A DNA stretch of 64,000 bases from CAMDTE01 sp964504345 (GCA_964504345.1 CAZDDX010000001.1:496001-560000), one strand, 5' to 3'; shown: positions 35,376-44,795, numbered from the stretch's first letter. Translations and numbers: made by a program. Notes: a model not told the origin generated them from the letters alone.

Positions 35376-35885
35376 TTACGGTTGAATCCTTGCGTCCCGG
35401 GAATCAACGGCAGGTTGGAAAGACCCTGCCAAACGCTCCAAACCCGCGCGGTCCAAGCGGCAAGGCCACCAATCTCGGGCAATTTCAGCACCTAAGGATT
35501 CGTAAAAGCGAACGGCGGGTGTGTTCCAATCCAATACTTCCCAATGCAAGCGCTGTGCCCCGTGCGCCGCGGCGTGTTCGGCCACCGTGCGGAAGAGCAA
35601 ACCGCCCAATCCGCGTCCCCGGTAGGCCTCGTCCACCACCAAATCTTCCAAGTGGTAGGTGGGGCCTTTCCAGGTGGAGTAGCGCCAAAAGCCCAACGCC
35701 ATGCCGCGCACGGAAGCATCAACCTCGGTCACCCAGACGTCGAACCGACTGGCTTTCCAATCCTGCAAAAGGGACTCTGGAGTGACCTCCACTTCGTTGG
35801 GCGCCTGTTCAAAATGTGCCAAGGCGCATACCAACGCGTGGATGGCCGGAAAATCATGGGCCTGGGCGGGACGAACGGAATTCAT
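35376..35885 (-). CDS. GNAT-family N-acetyltransferase
   Basis: A 169-aa acetyltransferase with the GNAT fold: an N-terminal beta-alpha unit (VRPAQAHDFPAIHALVCALA), the acetyl-CoA loop DEAYRGRGLGGLLFRTV with the R-G-R-G-L-G pattern at about 88-104, and the WEVLDWNTPAVRFYESLGA motif of diamine- or amino-acid-type members. The acceptor is unknown; the pattern resembles SSAT-like acetyltransferases. It is upstream of lysC with a 13-bp gap and has its own promoter facing away from fbp. Confidence 0.88.
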   Translation of the reverse strand: MNSVRPAQAHDFPAIHALVCALAHFEQAPNEVEVTPESLLQDWKASRFDVWVTEVDASVRGMALGFWRYSTWKGPTYHLEDLVVDEAYRGRGLGGLLFRTVAEHAAAHGAQRLHWEVLDWNTPAVRFYESLGAEIARDWWPCRLDRAGLERLAGSFQPAVDSRDARIQP

Positions 35886-35890
35886 GAGGT

Positions 35891-35898
35891 CAAAAGTA
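35891..35898 (-). promoter_or_regulatory. -7 element TACTTTTG of the GNAT-lysC unit
   Basis: Perfect TAnnTTTG on the minus strand, 5 nt before the GNAT ATG (35885). It faces away from the fbp promoter only 14 bp away. Confidence 0.62.
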
Positions 35899-35912
35899 CG
35901 CTGCAGGTCGGC

Positions 35913-35920
35913 TATCTTTG
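35913..35920 (+). promoter_or_regulatory. -7 element TATCTTTG of fbp
   Basis: Perfect TAnnTTTG, 43 nt before the fbp ATG, giving a purine-poor, CA-rich leader of about 35 nt. Confidence 0.62.
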
Positions 35921-35963
35921 TAGGACTCAGAAATCAACCCACACCAACCCAACCCCAACGCAC

Positions 35964-36983
35964 ATGCAAACCACCAGACCCCTGACCCTGGGCGAATTCT
36001 TGGTTGCCAAGCAAAGCGACTTTCCCTTCGCCACCGGTGAATTATCGGCCCTGCTCTCCTCCATACGATTGGCCGCAAAAGTGGTCAACCGCGAAATCAA
36101 CAAGGCCGGTCTGGCGGATGTATTGGGCGACGACGGCAACGACAACGTTCAGGGCGAACGGCAAATGAAGCTGGACGTCTACGCCAACGACACGTTTGCG
36201 CGGGCGCTCCGCAGCCGCGGGGAAGTGTGCGGCATGGCCAGCGAGGAAGAAGAGGATTTCATTGCCTTCAACGATCCCATCCACGCCAACGCCAAATACG
36301 TCGTTTTGATTGACCCGCTGGACGGTTCCAGCAACATCGACGTCAACGTTTCTATTGGCACCATCTTTTCCATCTACCGACGGGTGACGCCCGTGGGCAC
36401 GCCGGTCCAATTGGAAGACTTTTTGCAGCCGGGCAACCAACAAGTAGCCGCCGGCTACATCACCTACGGCAGTTCCACCATGCTGGTCTACACCACGGGG
36501 CACGGCGTCAACGGCTTCACCTTGGATCCGTCGATTGGGGTTTTCTCCCTGTCCCACCCCAACATGCAGTGTCCGGAGACCGGAATTATTTACTCCATCA
36601 ACGAAGGAAACTACGTGCATTTTCCGGAAGGCGTGAAGCAGTACATCAAATACTGCCAAGCAATTGACGTGGCCACCAACCGTCCGTACACCTCGCGGTA
36701 CATTGGCTCGCTGGTGAGTGATTTTCACCGAAACCTCATCAAAGGAGGGATTTACATCTACCCCACCGGCACCAAAAGTCCACAGGGAAAACTGCGGCTG
36801 TTGTACGAATGCAACCCCTTGGCGTTTATTATTGAACAAGCCGGCGGCAAAGCCACGGACGGCTACCAGCGCATTTTGGATTTAACCCCTTCCGCCCTGC
36901 ACCAACGCGTACCGTTCTTCATTGGAAGCACCAAAATGGTGGAAGACGCCGAAGGCTTCCTAGCGGGAACACCTGCGCCGTAA
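35964..36983 (+). CDS. fbp: Fructose-1,6-bisphosphatase class I
   Basis: Hydrolyses fructose 1,6-bisphosphate to fructose 6-phosphate in gluconeogenesis. The 339-aa protein includes the metal-binding VLIDPLDGSSNIDVNVSIGTIFSIY, the ASEEEE segment of the dynamic loop, and the C-terminal substrate site (GGIYIYPTGTKSPQGKLRLLYECNPLAFIIEQAGG). These are textbook class I features. ATG at 35964 is supported by length and similarity; the longer open frame upstream runs antisense through the GNAT gene. Its stop overlaps a possible mfd promoter. Confidence 0.97.
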   Translation: MQTTRPLTLGEFLVAKQSDFPFATGELSALLSSIRLAAKVVNREINKAGLADVLGDDGNDNVQGERQMKLDVYANDTFARALRSRGEVCGMASEEEEDFIAFNDPIHANAKYVVLIDPLDGSSNIDVNVSIGTIFSIYRRVTPVGTPVQLEDFLQPGNQQVAAGYITYGSSTMLVYTTGHGVNGFTLDPSIGVFSLSHPNMQCPETGIIYSINEGNYVHFPEGVKQYIKYCQAIDVATNRPYTSRYIGSLVSDFHRNLIKGGIYIYPTGTKSPQGKLRLLYECNPLAFIIEQAGGKATDGYQRILDLTPSALHQRVPFFIGSTKMVEDAEGFLAGTPAP

Positions 36984-36988
36984 TTTCG
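36981..36988 (+). promoter_or_regulatory. Possible -7 element TAATTTCG of mfd
   Basis: Seven of eight positions fit TAnnTTTG; it overlaps the fbp stop codon and lies 17 nt before the mfd ATG. Confidence 0.4.
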
Positions 36989-37005
36989 CGGCCTCACTTA
37001 ATTCC

Positions 37006-40000
37006 ATGACGCCAGCCCACCTTCTAGACCTGTACCGAAAGGACCTCCGAACAACCGAATGGCTGGAACGGTGGAACGAAACTCCTGCGGGCCGCAGCAC
37101 GGGCCTGCACGGCGCGTCCGGCTCGCTAAAAGCCATCGCTGCCGCCTGCGCCACCCTCGCCCTGGGGCGTTTGGTGGTGGTGCGCTCGGACAAGGAAGAC
37201 GCCGCTTATTTTTTCAACGACCTGGAAAAACTGCTGCCCCCGGGGCAAGCAGTCTTTTATCCGGACAGCTTTCGTCGGCCGTATGCGTTTGAAGAAACGG
37301 CCAATGCCAACGTAGTGCTGCGCGCGGAGGTGCTCAACCGCTTGGGGCGTCCCGCGGAGGCACTCGTGGTGGTCACCTACCCGGAGGCCTTGTTTGAGCA
37401 AGTGGTTTCCCACAAAACGCTGCAGGGACAAACGTTTTCCCTCGCGGTTGGAGATGCCTTGGGACTGGACTTCCTGAACGAAACGCTCTTTGACCTTCAT
37501 TTCGAACGGACGGACTTTGTTACCGAACCCGGGCAGTTCGCTGTTCGTGGCGGCATTGTGGACGTGTTTTCGTATGCTTTTGACCGCCCCTACCGCATTG
37601 AGTTTTTGGGCGACCGGATCGACTCCATCCGCACGTTTGATGTGGAAACGCAGTGGAGCGACGGGCAAGTGGAACGAATGGACGTGGTACCCAACATCGA
37701 GAACAAATCCGTCTTGGAAACCCGCGAAGCCATTTGGGACTTTGTGCCGTCCGAAACGCGGTGGTGGGTGGAGTCCCCCGAGGTAGTGGGCGAAAAACTG
37801 GAACGCGATTACACCCGCGCAGAAGATGCTTTTGCGCAGCTATCTGGCCCCATCCAACGGGGAGAACCGCACAAATTATTTGCCAATCGGGCGCGCTGGG
37901 AAGCGGGGATGGCCCAACGCTCGTTGACCGTAGACGGCGAAGGAACGCACGCCACCGTTCATTGGCAGACCCTGCCGTCTCCCGCGTTTGGCAAGAACTT
38001 CAGCCTGCTGGCAGACACCGTGGAGAATCACCGCCGTTTGGGACGAACGGTAGTTTTGATGGCCCACGCCCAAACCCAAATAGACCGACTGCGCACTCTG
38101 TTCCAGGACATGGGCCGATTGGTGGAATTTGAGCCTGTATTGGGTGCACTGCACGCCGGATGGGAAGATCCCGTGGGCGGCCGGGTGGTGTACACGGACC
38201 ACGAACTTTTTGAGCGCTACCAGCGCTTCCGCCTGAAAAACGGATTCGACAAGGCACACGCCATTACCCTGCAAGAACTGCAAAGTTTGCAGATGGGGGA
38301 TTTTGTAACCCACTTGGACCACGGCGTGGGGAAATTTGGCGGTCTTCAAAAAATTGACGTGGGGGGCGCCTTGCAAGAAGCCATCAAGCTGATCTACCGG
38401 GACAACGACGTGCTCTACGTCAGTATCCACAGCCTCCACAAGATCGCCAAGTTCAACGCCAAAGACGGAACCGCGCCTGCGTTGCACAAGCTGGGATCCG
38501 GTGCGTGGCAAACGCTCAAAGCCAAGGCGAAAAAGCGAGTCAAGGAGATGGCTTACGACCTCATTCAGTTGTACGCTCGACGCAAAGAAGCCCCCGGCCA
38601 CGCCTTTGCTCCGGACTCCTACCTCCAGCACGAGTTGGAGGCTTCTTTTGCGTACGAAGACACACCGGACCAAGTCAAATCCACCGCGGACGTCAAGGCA
38701 GACATGGAAAAACCACGCCCCATGGACCGCTTGGTTTGTGGCGACGTGGGATTCGGAAAAACGGAAATCGCCATTCGCGCAGCCTTCAAGGCCGCTACGG
38801 ACGGCAAACAGGTAGCCGTTTTGGTGCCCACTACCCTACTGGCCTTCCAGCACTTCAAGACCTTCAGCAAGCGCTTAGCCTCATTCCCCGTGCGCGTGGA
38901 CTACCTCAACCGTACTCGGACCGCCAAAGAAACCAAAGCCATCCTCCGGGATTTGGCAGACGGCAAAATCGACATACTCATCGGTACGCACAAGTTGGTG
39001 GGCAAAGACGTGCAGTTTAAAGACTTGGGGCTGCTCGTCATCGACGAAGAACAAAAGTTTGGCGTCAACGTCAAAGACAAGTTGAAAACCTTGCGCGTGC
39101 AGTTGGACACCCTCACGCTCACCGCCACCCCAATCCCCCGAACCCTTCAGTTTTCGTTGCTCTCTGCCCGAGACTTGAGCGTCATGGCCACGCCGCCCCC
39201 CAACCGACAGCCCATTGAGACGCACGTCATGGGCTTTGGCGAGGAAGTGGTGCGCGACGCCATCCAGTACGAGCTGTCCCGCGGAGGCCAGGTGTTCTTC
39301 ATCCACAACCGCATCGAGAACATTCAGGAAGTAGCCGGCATGATTCAACGCCTGGTACCGGATGCCCGTGTGGGCATCGCGCACGGCCAGCTGGAGGGCC
39401 ACAAGTTGGAGACCCTGATGCTCTCCTTCATGGAAGGCGAATTCGACGTACTGGTCAGCACCACCCTCATTGAGAGCGGATTGGACGTACCCAACGCCAA
39501 CACCATCGTGATCAACCAAGCCCACCGCTTTGGCTTGAGTGACTTGCACCAAATGCGCGGCCGGGTGGGTCGCAGCAACCGCAAAGCATTTTGCTACCTG
39601 CTGGCGCCGCCGCTGGGCTCCCTGCCGGACGAGTCCCGCAAACGTTTGCAAGCATTGGAGCAGTTCTCGGACCTGGGAAGCGGCTTCAAAATTGCCCTTC
39701 GGGACCTGGAAATCCGGGGCGCTGGGGACTTGCTGGGCGCGGACCAAAGCGGCTTCATCAACGACCTGGGCTTCGACACCTACCAAAAGATTCTGGCAGA
39801 AGCCGTCTCGGAATTGAAGAAATCCGAGTTCAAAGATTTGTTTGCGGACACGCCCGGCGGATGGGGAAGCCAGGAAGCTGATTGCCTCATAGACACCGAT
39901 TTGGAGGTCCTCTTGCCGGACAGCTACGTCAATTTTGTGGAAGAGCGCCTGAAACTCTATCAAGCGCTGGACGCATTGTCCACGGAAACCGACTTAATCC

Positions 40001-40350
40001 GATTCCAGGAGGGTTTGGTGGACCGTTTTGGGCCTTTGCCCCCGGCGGCCCAACGCCTCATGCAAGCCGTGCGCGTCAAGTGGCTTGGCACAAAAATTGG
40101 ACTGGAGAAGTTGGTGATCAAACAAAACAAAGCCATCGGCTACTTTCCTTCCGACGCCCAGTCGGACTACTACCAATCTCCGTCATTCCAGGCGGTGTTG
40201 CTCGCGTTGCAGCAACACCCGCGCACCTTCCGCATGAAACAAAAGAACGAACGCCTTACCTTGGTGTGCGAGCCCATTCCTACCCTGGACGCCGCGCTGC
40301 AGGCGCTCCACTTGTTGTTGCCGGCAGAAGTAGAGACGGCAATCGCCTAA
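37006..40350 (+). CDS. mfd: Transcription-repair coupling factor
   Basis: SF2 translocase that removes stalled RNA polymerase and recruits the UvrABC repair proteins. The 1114-aa protein shows the N-terminal UvrB-like region (AAYFFNDLEKLLPPG...), the RNA polymerase-interacting CarD-like domain (GDFVTHLDHGVGKFGGLQK), then the helicase core with Walker A GDVGFGKTE, DEEQ box (VIDEEQKFGV), TATPIPRTLQFSL, and motif VI HQMRGRVGRSNRKA, plus the TRG region (GAGDLLGADQSGFI) and a C-terminal TRCF domain. Length is usual for Flavobacteria. A 20-bp gap separates it from the ABC gene. Confidence 0.98.
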   Translation: MTPAHLLDLYRKDLRTTEWLERWNETPAGRSTGLHGASGSLKAIAAACATLALGRLVVVRSDKEDAAYFFNDLEKLLPPGQAVFYPDSFRRPYAFEETANANVVLRAEVLNRLGRPAEALVVVTYPEALFEQVVSHKTLQGQTFSLAVGDALGLDFLNETLFDLHFERTDFVTEPGQFAVRGGIVDVFSYAFDRPYRIEFLGDRIDSIRTFDVETQWSDGQVERMDVVPNIENKSVLETREAIWDFVPSETRWWVESPEVVGEKLERDYTRAEDAFAQLSGPIQRGEPHKLFANRARWEAGMAQRSLTVDGEGTHATVHWQTLPSPAFGKNFSLLADTVENHRRLGRTVVLMAHAQTQIDRLRTLFQDMGRLVEFEPVLGALHAGWEDPVGGRVVYTDHELFERYQRFRLKNGFDKAHAITLQELQSLQMGDFVTHLDHGVGKFGGLQKIDVGGALQEAIKLIYRDNDVLYVSIHSLHKIAKFNAKDGTAPALHKLGSGAWQTLKAKAKKRVKEMAYDLIQLYARRKEAPGHAFAPDSYLQHELEASFAYEDTPDQVKSTADVKADMEKPRPMDRLVCGDVGFGKTEIAIRAAFKAATDGKQVAVLVPTTLLAFQHFKTFSKRLASFPVRVDYLNRTRTAKETKAILRDLADGKIDILIGTHKLVGKDVQFKDLGLLVIDEEQKFGVNVKDKLKTLRVQLDTLTLTATPIPRTLQFSLLSARDLSVMATPPPNRQPIETHVMGFGEEVVRDAIQYELSRGGQVFFIHNRIENIQEVAGMIQRLVPDARVGIAHGQLEGHKLETLMLSFMEGEFDVLVSTTLIESGLDVPNANTIVINQAHRFGLSDLHQMRGRVGRSNRKAFCYLLAPPLGSLPDESRKRLQALEQFSDLGSGFKIALRDLEIRGAGDLLGADQSGFINDLGFDTYQKILAEAVSELKKSEFKDLFADTPGGWGSQEADCLIDTDLEVLLPDSYVNFVEERLKLYQALDALSTETDLIRFQEGLVDRFGPLPPAAQRLMQAVRVKWLGTKIGLEKLVIKQNKAIGYFPSDAQSDYYQSPSFQAVLLALQQHPRTFRMKQKNERLTLVCEPIPTLDAALQALHLLLPAEVETAIA

Positions 40351-40370
40351 GAACCTTTGAATTCCCCCCA

Positions 40371-41303
40371 ATGATACGCGCTGAAAACATTTCCAAACGC
40401 TACGCGGACCACACCGCACTCAACGACGTCAGCCTGCACATCCCCAAAGGCAGTTTGTACGGCTTGTTGGGCCCCAACGGTGCCGGCAAAACAACTTTTT
40501 TGCGCATCCTGAATCAAATCATCGATCCGGATGCCGGGCAAGTGTTGTTGGACGGCCGTCCCCTGCAGCGGAACGACATTGCGCGCATTGGGTACCTGCC
40601 GGAGGAGCGCGGGTTGTACAAAAAAATGGCCGTGGGGGACCAATCCCTGTACTTGGCCCGATTGAAAGGACTTTCCGAAGCTGAGGCCAAAAAACGGCTG
40701 GTGTACTGGTTTGAAAAACTGGGCATGGAATCCTGGTGGGACAAGAAAATCGAAGAACTTTCCAAAGGAATGGCCCAAAAAGTTCAATTCGTCACCACCG
40801 TGCTTCACCAACCGGAAGTATTGATTTTTGACGAACCTTTTTCCGGGTTTGACCCCTTAGCGGCCCAGCAAATCCGCGAAGAAATGTTGGAATTGCACCG
40901 CAACGGCACCACCCTGCTCTTTTCCACGCACCGAATGGAAAACGTGGAAGAAATGTGCACCCACATTGGATTGATCAACAAATCCCGTCGCGTTTTGGAA
41001 GGGTCCGTTGCGGAGGTGGTGCGCAGCCACCGCACCCACCGCTACACCGTTATCTACCAAACAGCGGACGGTTTGGCACTGTCTGTAGAAGCCACCGCAC
41101 CCTTCCAGGTGGTGTCTGACGAGGCCTTGCCGGCCTCCGATTGGCGCACGGGGCGCTCCCTGTGTGTGCAGTTGACCGCCAGCGAAGGCTTGAACCACGT
41201 ACTGGGCGCCTTGTTGCCCCACGCAGACGTGCTGGAAGCCCACGAATCCGTTCCCAGCATGAACGACATCTTCATTCAAACCGTTCAAAACGCCGCTTCA
41301 TGA
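40371..41303 (+). CDS. ABC transporter ATP-binding protein
   Basis: A 310-aa ABC ATPase with Walker A GPNGAGKTT (about 34-42), Q-loop region, signature LSKGMAQKVQ, Walker B VLIFDEPFSGFDP, and H-loop STHRMENVEE. About 90 extra residues follow the ATPase core, as in DUF4162-type exporters of the NatA kind. The partner permease overlaps its stop (ATGA), so the pair makes one ABC-2-type exporter. The substrate is unknown; sodium or organic compounds are both exported by relatives. Confidence 0.93.
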   Translation: MIRAENISKRYADHTALNDVSLHIPKGSLYGLLGPNGAGKTTFLRILNQIIDPDAGQVLLDGRPLQRNDIARIGYLPEERGLYKKMAVGDQSLYLARLKGLSEAEAKKRLVYWFEKLGMESWWDKKIEELSKGMAQKVQFVTTVLHQPEVLIFDEPFSGFDPLAAQQIREEMLELHRNGTTLLFSTHRMENVEEMCTHIGLINKSRRVLEGSVAEVVRSHRTHRYTVIYQTADGLALSVEATAPFQVVSDEALPASDWRTGRSLCVQLTASEGLNHVLGALLPHADVLEAHESVPSMNDIFIQTVQNAAS

Positions 41304-42613
41304 ACCCCATTTGGATTGTTGCCCAACGCGAATTTTTGACCCGGGTCAAGAAGCGCAGCTTTCTCATCATGACCCTCCTGGGCCCGTTGTTATTTGGCTT
41401 GCTGATGGTGGCCCCGGCCCTGCTGGCCTCCTTGCCGGAGGGGCCCAAGAAATTGTTGGTGGTGGACCACAGCTACCTCTTGGTAGGTGAAAAGGGAATG
41501 GAGGACGTGGTCTATGAATTCCTCAAACCCACCCCGGAGGCGCTCGCCAACGGAAAGAAAATCCTAGAAACAAATTCGGAATTCGACGGCTTGTTGTATT
41601 TGCCCCCCAGCGAAAACAAGGATCCGGACTACATCCTGAAGAACGCCAAGCTTTTTTCCTTGGAAGACTTACCCATTTCCCTGCTGGCAGGCGTTGAAGA
41701 TCAGTTGGAGCAAAAGGCCTACGAGCAGAAACTGCGCTTGGAAGGCGTGGACCCTGAGGTGGTCAAGCGTGCGGAAACCAACGCGCGGCTGACGTCGGTT
41801 TTGATGGGCGATGCCGGTGAGGAAGAAAACAGTGCGGCAGAATTCAAAATGATCCTGGGCCTGGCGGCCGGGTACCTCATCTACATTTTTGTGTTCCTGT
41901 ACGCCACCCAAATCATGCGCGGCGTGATTGAGGAGAAAACTTCCCGGATTGTGGAAGTCATCATTTCGTCGGTAAAGCCCATGCAATTGATGCTGGGCAA
42001 AATCACGGGGATTGCCAGTGTTGGACTGCTGCAATTCATCATCTGGGTGGGACTCACTGCGGCGCTGTACGCGGGCTTGAGCGCTACGGTTCTGGCCGAC
42101 GCCTTCAACCCCGAAGTCATTGCGCAGATGCAGGCGCAACCGGATTCCGGCGGCATGGCAGCTGAGGTTTTGAGCGCCCTGCACTCCATCAACTACCCAC
42201 TCATCCTGAGCGCGTTCTTGTTTTACTTCTTGGGCGGCTACCTGCTCTACGGAGCACTCTTCGCGGCGGTGGGATCTGCCGTGGACGCAGAGGCAGACAC
42301 CCAGCAATTCATGCTGCCGCTCACCCTGCCTTTGATCCTGGCCTTGTTGGTTTCCATGCGCGTCATGGAATCCCCAGACAGTCCCTTGGCGTTTTGGTTC
42401 TCCATGGTCCCCTTCACCTCTCCGGTGGTGATGATGACGCGGATTCCATTTGGCGTACCCTACTGGGAACTGAGCCTTTCCATGGCGCTGTTGGTGCTGG
42501 GCTTCCTGGGCACCACCTGGTTGGCCTCGCGCATCTACCGAATCGGCATCCTGTCCTACGGAAAAAAAGCGTCGTTTAAGGACTTGTGGAAGTGGGTACG
42601 GTCCGACCAATGA
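41300..42613 (+). CDS. ABC-2 type permease (NatB-like)
   Basis: A 437-aa membrane protein: one N-terminal helix (SFLIMTLLGPLLFGLLMVAPALLA), an extracytoplasmic domain of ~160 residues, then about five helices including the segment MIRG-like IMRGVIEEKTSRIVEVIISSVKPMQLMLGKI, a hallmark of ABC-2/NatB permeases. It partners with the ATPase directly upstream (ATGA overlap) and its stop overlaps the next start in the same way, so three genes are tightly coupled. Confidence 0.9.
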   Translation: MNPIWIVAQREFLTRVKKRSFLIMTLLGPLLFGLLMVAPALLASLPEGPKKLLVVDHSYLLVGEKGMEDVVYEFLKPTPEALANGKKILETNSEFDGLLYLPPSENKDPDYILKNAKLFSLEDLPISLLAGVEDQLEQKAYEQKLRLEGVDPEVVKRAETNARLTSVLMGDAGEEENSAAEFKMILGLAAGYLIYIFVFLYATQIMRGVIEEKTSRIVEVIISSVKPMQLMLGKITGIASVGLLQFIIWVGLTAALYAGLSATVLADAFNPEVIAQMQAQPDSGGMAAEVLSALHSINYPLILSAFLFYFLGGYLLYGALFAAVGSAVDAEADTQQFMLPLTLPLILALLVSMRVMESPDSPLAFWFSMVPFTSPVVMMTRIPFGVPYWELSLSMALLVLGFLGTTWLASRIYRIGILSYGKKASFKDLWKWVRSDQ

Positions 42614-43638
42614 CCCCACTGGGCTGGCAGGAGGCGCTGGAAGGTTGGAATGCGGCGTTGGCCTCTGTTCCGGCTGGAAATTTGGAGTCCCCCCGCTGGG
42701 CGGTGGTGGACTGCGGAACCAACACCTTCAACCTTTTGGTGCGCGACGTTCGCACGTCAGACTTGGTTTGGAGCACCAAATTGCCCGTAAAATTGGGACT
42801 GGGCGGCCTCACCAACGGACGATTGGCCCCCGAGGCCATGGAACGCGGCGTGCACGCCTTGAAGCTCTTCCGGGCAGCAGCTCAGCACCTGGGGGTGGAG
42901 CGCTTGTGGGCGTTTGCCACTTCCGGTGTGCGCAGCACGGAAAACGGGACGGAATTCGCCGAGCGCGCCGAGCGCGAGGCGGGGGTTCCCCTCAACGTCA
43001 TCGACGGTCTCCAAGAAGCCGCCTTTATTTACGCCGGCGTTCGCCAAGCGGTACCCATCGCCCGCGAGCCTGTGTTGGTGATGGACATCGGCGGCGGGAG
43101 CACGGAGTTTATTGTGGGTTCCGGCGAGGAGGTGCTGTGGTCCCTCAGTTTGCCGCTGGGCGTGACCCGCTTGCGCGAACAGTTTCAGCCGCACGACCCC
43201 CTCTCGGAATCCGATTTGGCGGCGCTAAGCGCGCACTTGGACCAGCAGCTCCAACCCGTTTTTGCGGCCGTCGAGCAGTACCGCCCCCAACAACTCATCG
43301 GTTCCTCCGGTTCCTTCGACACCCTGTACGATTTATGGGCGCTGGCCCACGGCCGGCCCGCGTTGGCACCCGGGCAAACGCGCGCAGAATGGCCCGCCGG
43401 TGCCTTGGAACCGTTGTTTGAGCAATTGCTCCACACCACCGTGAACGAGCGTTTGCAGCTGCCGGGCATGGTCCCCATGCGCGCAGACACCTTGCACCTG
43501 AGTCCCTTGCAGATTGCTCCCCTCTTGCAAAAACTTCCGGCCGCAACTCCCGTTGGCCTGAGTACCTTTGCACTCAAAGAGGGCGTATGGACGACCCTCC
43601 TTCAAAATCCCTCCAAATGGCGCGCATCCTCCTGGTAG
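42610..43638 (+). CDS. Ppx/GppA family phosphatase
   Basis: Exopolyphosphatase or guanosine pentaphosphate phosphohydrolase family protein of about 342 aa, with the actin-like ATPase fold. The first phosphate loop is VVDCGTNTFNLLVRD and the second is MDIGGGSTEFIVG; the family segment FATSGVRSTENG lies between them. It is a short form without the C-terminal helical/HD part found in E. coli Ppx, so it may act on pppGpp or short polyphosphate. ATG at 42610 overlaps the permease stop (ATGA). Its last 52 bp overlap the response-regulator start. Confidence 0.9.
   Translation: MTPLGWQEALEGWNAALASVPAGNLESPRWAVVDCGTNTFNLLVRDVRTSDLVWSTKLPVKLGLGGLTNGRLAPEAMERGVHALKLFRAAAQHLGVERLWAFATSGVRSTENGTEFAERAEREAGVPLNVIDGLQEAAFIYAGVRQAVPIAREPVLVMDIGGGSTEFIVGSGEEVLWSLSLPLGVTRLREQFQPHDPLSESDLAALSAHLDQQLQPVFAAVEQYRPQQLIGSSGSFDTLYDLWALAHGRPALAPGQTRAEWPAGALEPLFEQLLHTTVNERLQLPGMVPMRADTLHLSPLQIAPLLQKLPAATPVGLSTFALKEGVWTTLLQNPSKWRASSW
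43563..43570 (+). promoter_or_regulatory. Internal TACCTTTG motif within the phosphatase gene
   Basis: Perfect -7 motif inside the Ppx/GppA coding sequence, 16 nt before an ATG at 43587 of the response-regulator gene. It also encodes phosphatase residues, so chance is possible. Confidence 0.4.
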
Positions 43639-44774
43639 AAGACGAAAGAGCCATCCGCAACGTGTTGCGGAACATCTTGTTGACCGAAGACAAGGCCCAC
43701 GTCATTGCGGAAGCCGAAAACGGCCAGGAGGCGATTGACGCCTTGGCCGTTGGCACCTTTGACTTGGTGCTTTGCGACATCAAAATGCCGTTGAAGGACG
43801 GAATCGAAGTGCTGGACTACGCCGTGGCGCATGCCCCAGAAACCCCGGTGGTCATGATTTCCGGCCACGGTGATCTGGACACGGCCGTTTCTTGCCTGCG
43901 CAAAGGAGCCTTTGACTACATCGCCAAGCCGCCGGATTTGAACCGACTGGTGCAGACCATCCGCCAAGCTTTGGACCGCGGCCGATTGGTTGCGGAAAAC
44001 AAAACACTCCGCAAGAAAATTACCTCCAAGTACCAAATGGTGGGCGATAGCGCGGCGCTGGAGGATATTCGCCAAATGGTGGACAAAGTAGCCCCAACGG
44101 ACGCCCGGGTGTTGATCACCGGTCCCAACGGGAGCGGAAAGGAAATTGTGGCGCATCGCATCCACGAATCCAGTGCGCGGGCTCGGATGCCGTTGGTGGA
44201 GGTCAACTGCGCGGCCATACCCTCAGAATTAATTGAAAGCGAGCTCTTTGGCCATACCAAAGGCGCCTTCACGTCCGCCGTCAAAGACCGCAAGGGAAAG
44301 TTTGAATTGGCCCACGAGGGCACACTCTTTTTGGACGAAATTGGAGACATGAGTCTGTCTGCGCAGGCCAAGGTTTTGCGCGCCCTTCAAGAAAACACCA
44401 TCACTCCGGTGGGGGCAGACAAATCCATCGCGGTAAACGTGCGGGTATTGGCCGCTACCAACAAAGACCTGGAAAAAGAAATGGCCGAGGGTCGGTTCCG
44501 GGAAGACCTGTACCACCGACTGAGTGTGATCGTCATCAAAGTGCCGGGTCTGGACCACCGAAAAGAAGACATCCCGGCCTTGGCCAGCCACTTCGGCGGA
44601 TTGCTTTCTTCCGAGAGCGGTTTTCCTGCCAAGAAGTTTTCTCCGTCCGCGCTAGAAGCACTTCAAGCGCGCTCTTGGAGCGGGAACATTCGGCAGCTGC
44701 GCAACGTGGTGGAACGACTGTTCATTTTGTGCGGCAACACCATCGAGGCGGAGGACATCGAGCGGTACGCTTAA
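43587..44774 (+). CDS. NtrC-like response regulator without DNA-binding domain
   Basis: A 395-aa regulator. Residues ~12-130 form a receiver domain (ILLVEDE acidic pocket, phosphorylatable Asp in LCDIKMP, Lys in YIAKPP). Residues ~150-370 form a sigma-54-type AAA+ domain with Walker A GPNGSGKE (usually GESGTGKE), GAFTSA instead of the sigma-54-contacting GAFTGA, Walker B TLFLDEIGDM and the arginine region FREDLYHRLSVIVIKVPGL. The protein ends at LFILCGNTIEAEDIERYA, so the C-terminal Fis-type helix-turn-helix is missing. Short forms of this kind occur in Flavobacteriia. The first start (43587) overlaps the phosphatase gene; ATG at 43617 gives MARILLVEDE directly. A cognate kinase is not adjacent. 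Confidence 0.9.
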   Translation: MDDPPSKSLQMARILLVEDERAIRNVLRNILLTEDKAHVIAEAENGQEAIDALAVGTFDLVLCDIKMPLKDGIEVLDYAVAHAPETPVVMISGHGDLDTAVSCLRKGAFDYIAKPPDLNRLVQTIRQALDRGRLVAENKTLRKKITSKYQMVGDSAALEDIRQMVDKVAPTDARVLITGPNGSGKEIVAHRIHESSARARMPLVEVNCAAIPSELIESELFGHTKGAFTSAVKDRKGKFELAHEGTLFLDEIGDMSLSAQAKVLRALQENTITPVGADKSIAVNVRVLAATNKDLEKEMAEGRFREDLYHRLSVIVIKVPGLDHRKEDIPALASHFGGLLSSESGFPAKKFSPSALEALQARSWSGNIRQLRNVVERLFILCGNTIEAEDIERYA

Positions 44775-44795
44775 GCGAGAACAGCAAACGTTTAT

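Noticed and set aside
35544..35963. Longer N-terminus for fructose-1,6-bisphosphatase
   Set aside because: The extra region is antisense to the GNAT gene, and the standard enzyme length is reached from ATG 35964.
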